From: Streptomyces sp. NBC_01198 | GTDB lineage: Bacteria; Actinomycetota; Actinomycetes; Streptomycetales; Streptomycetaceae | Direction of reading: 5' to 3' | Length of the DNA: 64,000 nt | NCBI RefSeq assembly: GCF_036010485.1 | Contig: NZ_CP108568.1 | Span: 3,479,001 to 3,543,000, forward strand | Part shown: in pieces, positions 63,029 to 64,000 of the stretch | How positions within the stretch are numbered: position 1 is the first letter of the stretch | Layout: each line of letters begins with the position of its first letter | Translations under genes and position numbers: made by a program | The notes under the pieces: generated by a model | Told to the model about the DNA's origin: nothing | The model's database searches: none | What the model saw: the letters and a program-made list of their open reading frames with translations, nothing else

Positions 63029-63795
63029 GTTCTCTGCTGCTGCTGACCAACGCACTCCAGCCGTCCACCGAGGTGCTGCCCGCGCTCGGGCTGCTGCTGC
63101 ACAGCGTGCGGGTGGCCCCCGCCGAGGGCCCCGCCCTGGTCGACACCCCCGGCGCCGACGTGATCCTGATCGACGGCCGCCGCGACCTTCCGCAGGTGCG
63201 CAGCCTGTGCCAGCTGCTGCGCTCCACCGGCCCCGGCTGCCCGCTGATGCTGGTCGTCACCGAGGGCGGCCTCGCCGCGGTGACCGCGGACTGGGGGATC
63301 GACGACGTGCTGCTCGACACCGCGGGCCCGGCCGAGGTCGAGGCACGGCTGCGGCTGGCGATGGGCCGCCAGCAGATCACCGGCGACGACAGCCCGATGG
63401 AGATCCGCAACGGCGACCTGTCGGTCGACGAGGCCACCTACAGCGCGAAGCTCAAGGGCCGGGTCCTGGACCTGACCTTCAAGGAGTTCGAGCTGCTGAA
63501 GTACCTGGCGCAGCACCCGGGGCGGGTCTTCACCCGAGCCCAGCTGCTCCAGGAGGTCTGGGGCTACGACTACTTCGGCGGTACGCGGACGGTGGACGTG
63601 CACGTGCGGCGGCTGCGGGCGAAGTTGGGCGTGGAGCACGAGTCGCTGATCGGCACGGTCCGCAACGTCGGCTACCGCTTCGTGACTCCGGAGAAGGTCG
63701 AGCGGGCCGCCGAGGAGGCCGCGCGCAGCGAGGCGGCACAGGGCCACGGGACCGACCGGCAGGAGAGCCGTTCATCGGCTGAACAGACCGTATGA
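63025..63795 (+). CDS. glnR: GlnR, nitrogen-response transcription factor
   Basis: A 256-residue OmpR-type regulator. The receiver-like domain begins [20 protein letters not shown] and has Asp50 in [10 protein letters not shown] but an incomplete acidic pocket, as in GlnR, which works without phosphorylation. The winged helix has [20 protein letters not shown] and [10 protein letters not shown]. GlnR controls glnA, amtB and many other nitrogen genes. GTG at 63025. Confidence 0.96.
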   Translation: MSSLLLLTNALQPSTEVLPALGLLLHSVRVAPAEGPALVDTPGADVILIDGRRDLPQVRSLCQLLRSTGPGCPLMLVVTEGGLAAVTADWGIDDVLLDTAGPAEVEARLRLAMGRQQITGDDSPMEIRNGDLSVDEATYSAKLKGRVLDLTFKEFELLKYLAQHPGRVFTRAQLLQEVWGYDYFGGTRTVDVHVRRLRAKLGVEHESLIGTVRNVGYRFVTPEKVERAAEEAARSEAAQGHGTDRQESRSSAEQTV

Positions 63796-63838
63796 CGAGC
63801 CGTGTGACGAGCCGATAGACACGCGTAGACTTCGCGTC

Positions 63839-64000
63839 GTGCCCAAGGTGACGCGCGACGACGTGGCCAGGCTGGCGGGGACCTCCACCGCGGTCGTCAG
63901 CTACGTCATCAACAACGGACCCCGGCCGGTAGCCCCGGCCACCCGCGAGCGAGTGCTCGCGGCCATCAAGCAGCTCGGCTATCGCCCGGACCGTGTGGCC
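63839..64000 (+). CDS. LacI-family transcriptional regulator, 5' part only
   Basis: GTG at 63839 opens [20 protein letters not shown], the HTH headpiece of a LacI/GalR protein, followed by the hinge-like region to the end of the window. It follows glnR by 43 nt. In S. coelicolor a LacI-type gene occupies this place. Confidence 0.9.
   Translation, partial: MPKVTRDDVARLAGTSTAVVSYVINNGPRPVAPATRERVLAAIKQLGYRPDRVA

Overview
The window reads as chromosomal DNA of a Streptomyces-type actinomycete. It is very GC-rich with strong third-position GC, and GTG starts, 1-8 nt stop/start overlaps and AGGAGG-type ribosome sites are frequent. The conserved backbone (cysS, rlmB, ispF-ispD, carD, phoP-phoR/phoU, gpmA, mshA, asd, dtd, nur, the cysA sulfurtransferase, glnR with a LacI-type gene) has the order I recall, from memory, for the Streptomyces coelicolor SCO4158-SCO4236 region. 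No rRNA, tRNA or CRISPR array was seen.

Layout. 1-9 kb: a truncated hypothetical, a sugar-nucleotidyltransferase-like gene, a DoxX membrane protein, then a housekeeping run on the minus strand (rlmB, cysS, a PPOX flavoenzyme, ispF-ispD, carD). 9-13 kb: a lipoprotein and the PhoR-PhoP two-component system, with divergent phoU behind an intergenic PHO-box-like repeat. 13-16.3 kb: a cysteine-rich mini-protein, a VOC protein and a patch of decayed regulators. 16.3-26.3 kb: gpmA, an MFS exporter, a frameshifted beta-helix protein, ybjN-mshA (mycothiol), a methyltransferase, a SpoIIE-type phosphatase, and an XRE/HBHA-like pair with a near-perfect operator palindrome.

26,378-32,877: a complete Tn7-like transposon, exactly 6.5 kb, bounded by TGTCCGTTCCC inverted repeats and a GTGGG 5-bp target duplication. 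It encodes TnsA, TnsB, TnsC and TniQ homologues in one translationally coupled operon. Its cargo is an RlmA(II)/TlrB-like 23S rRNA methyltransferase, preceded by a possible leader peptide and hairpin.

33-38.4 kb: a methyltransferase, a TPR protein, an ArsR-like regulator with a probable AUC start, a phosphotransferase, and an ECF sigma factor divergent from an NAD(P)-binding protein. 38.5-42.7 kb: a compact, unusual cluster that may be a peptide-modification (RiPP-like) system. It has a 24-residue peptide gene coupled to an M14 carboxypeptidase, a divergent RRE-ThiF (E1-like) fusion, and a second M14 paralogue; the two M14 genes share a conserved upstream element.

42.7-64 kb: flavin reductase, asd, a DHDPS-like gene, a phosphotransferase with a probable AUU start, a HAD phosphatase, a GntR regulator with divergent small ORF, an Eis-like acetyltransferase, RsiG (c-di-GMP-dependent anti-sigma), dtd, ygfZ, nur, nitrobindin, three anchored proteins of unknown function, the cysA-DUF1416 sulfur pair with its short leader peptide, a MoaD-like/membrane-protein pair, an alpha/beta hydrolase, and glnR preceded by a coupled 46-codon ORF and two hairpins. 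Phosphate (PhoRP/PhoU), nitrogen (GlnR), nickel (Nur) and developmental c-di-GMP (RsiG) control thus lie side by side. Starts were chosen by ribosome-site spacing and family N-termini; uncertain ones are flagged.
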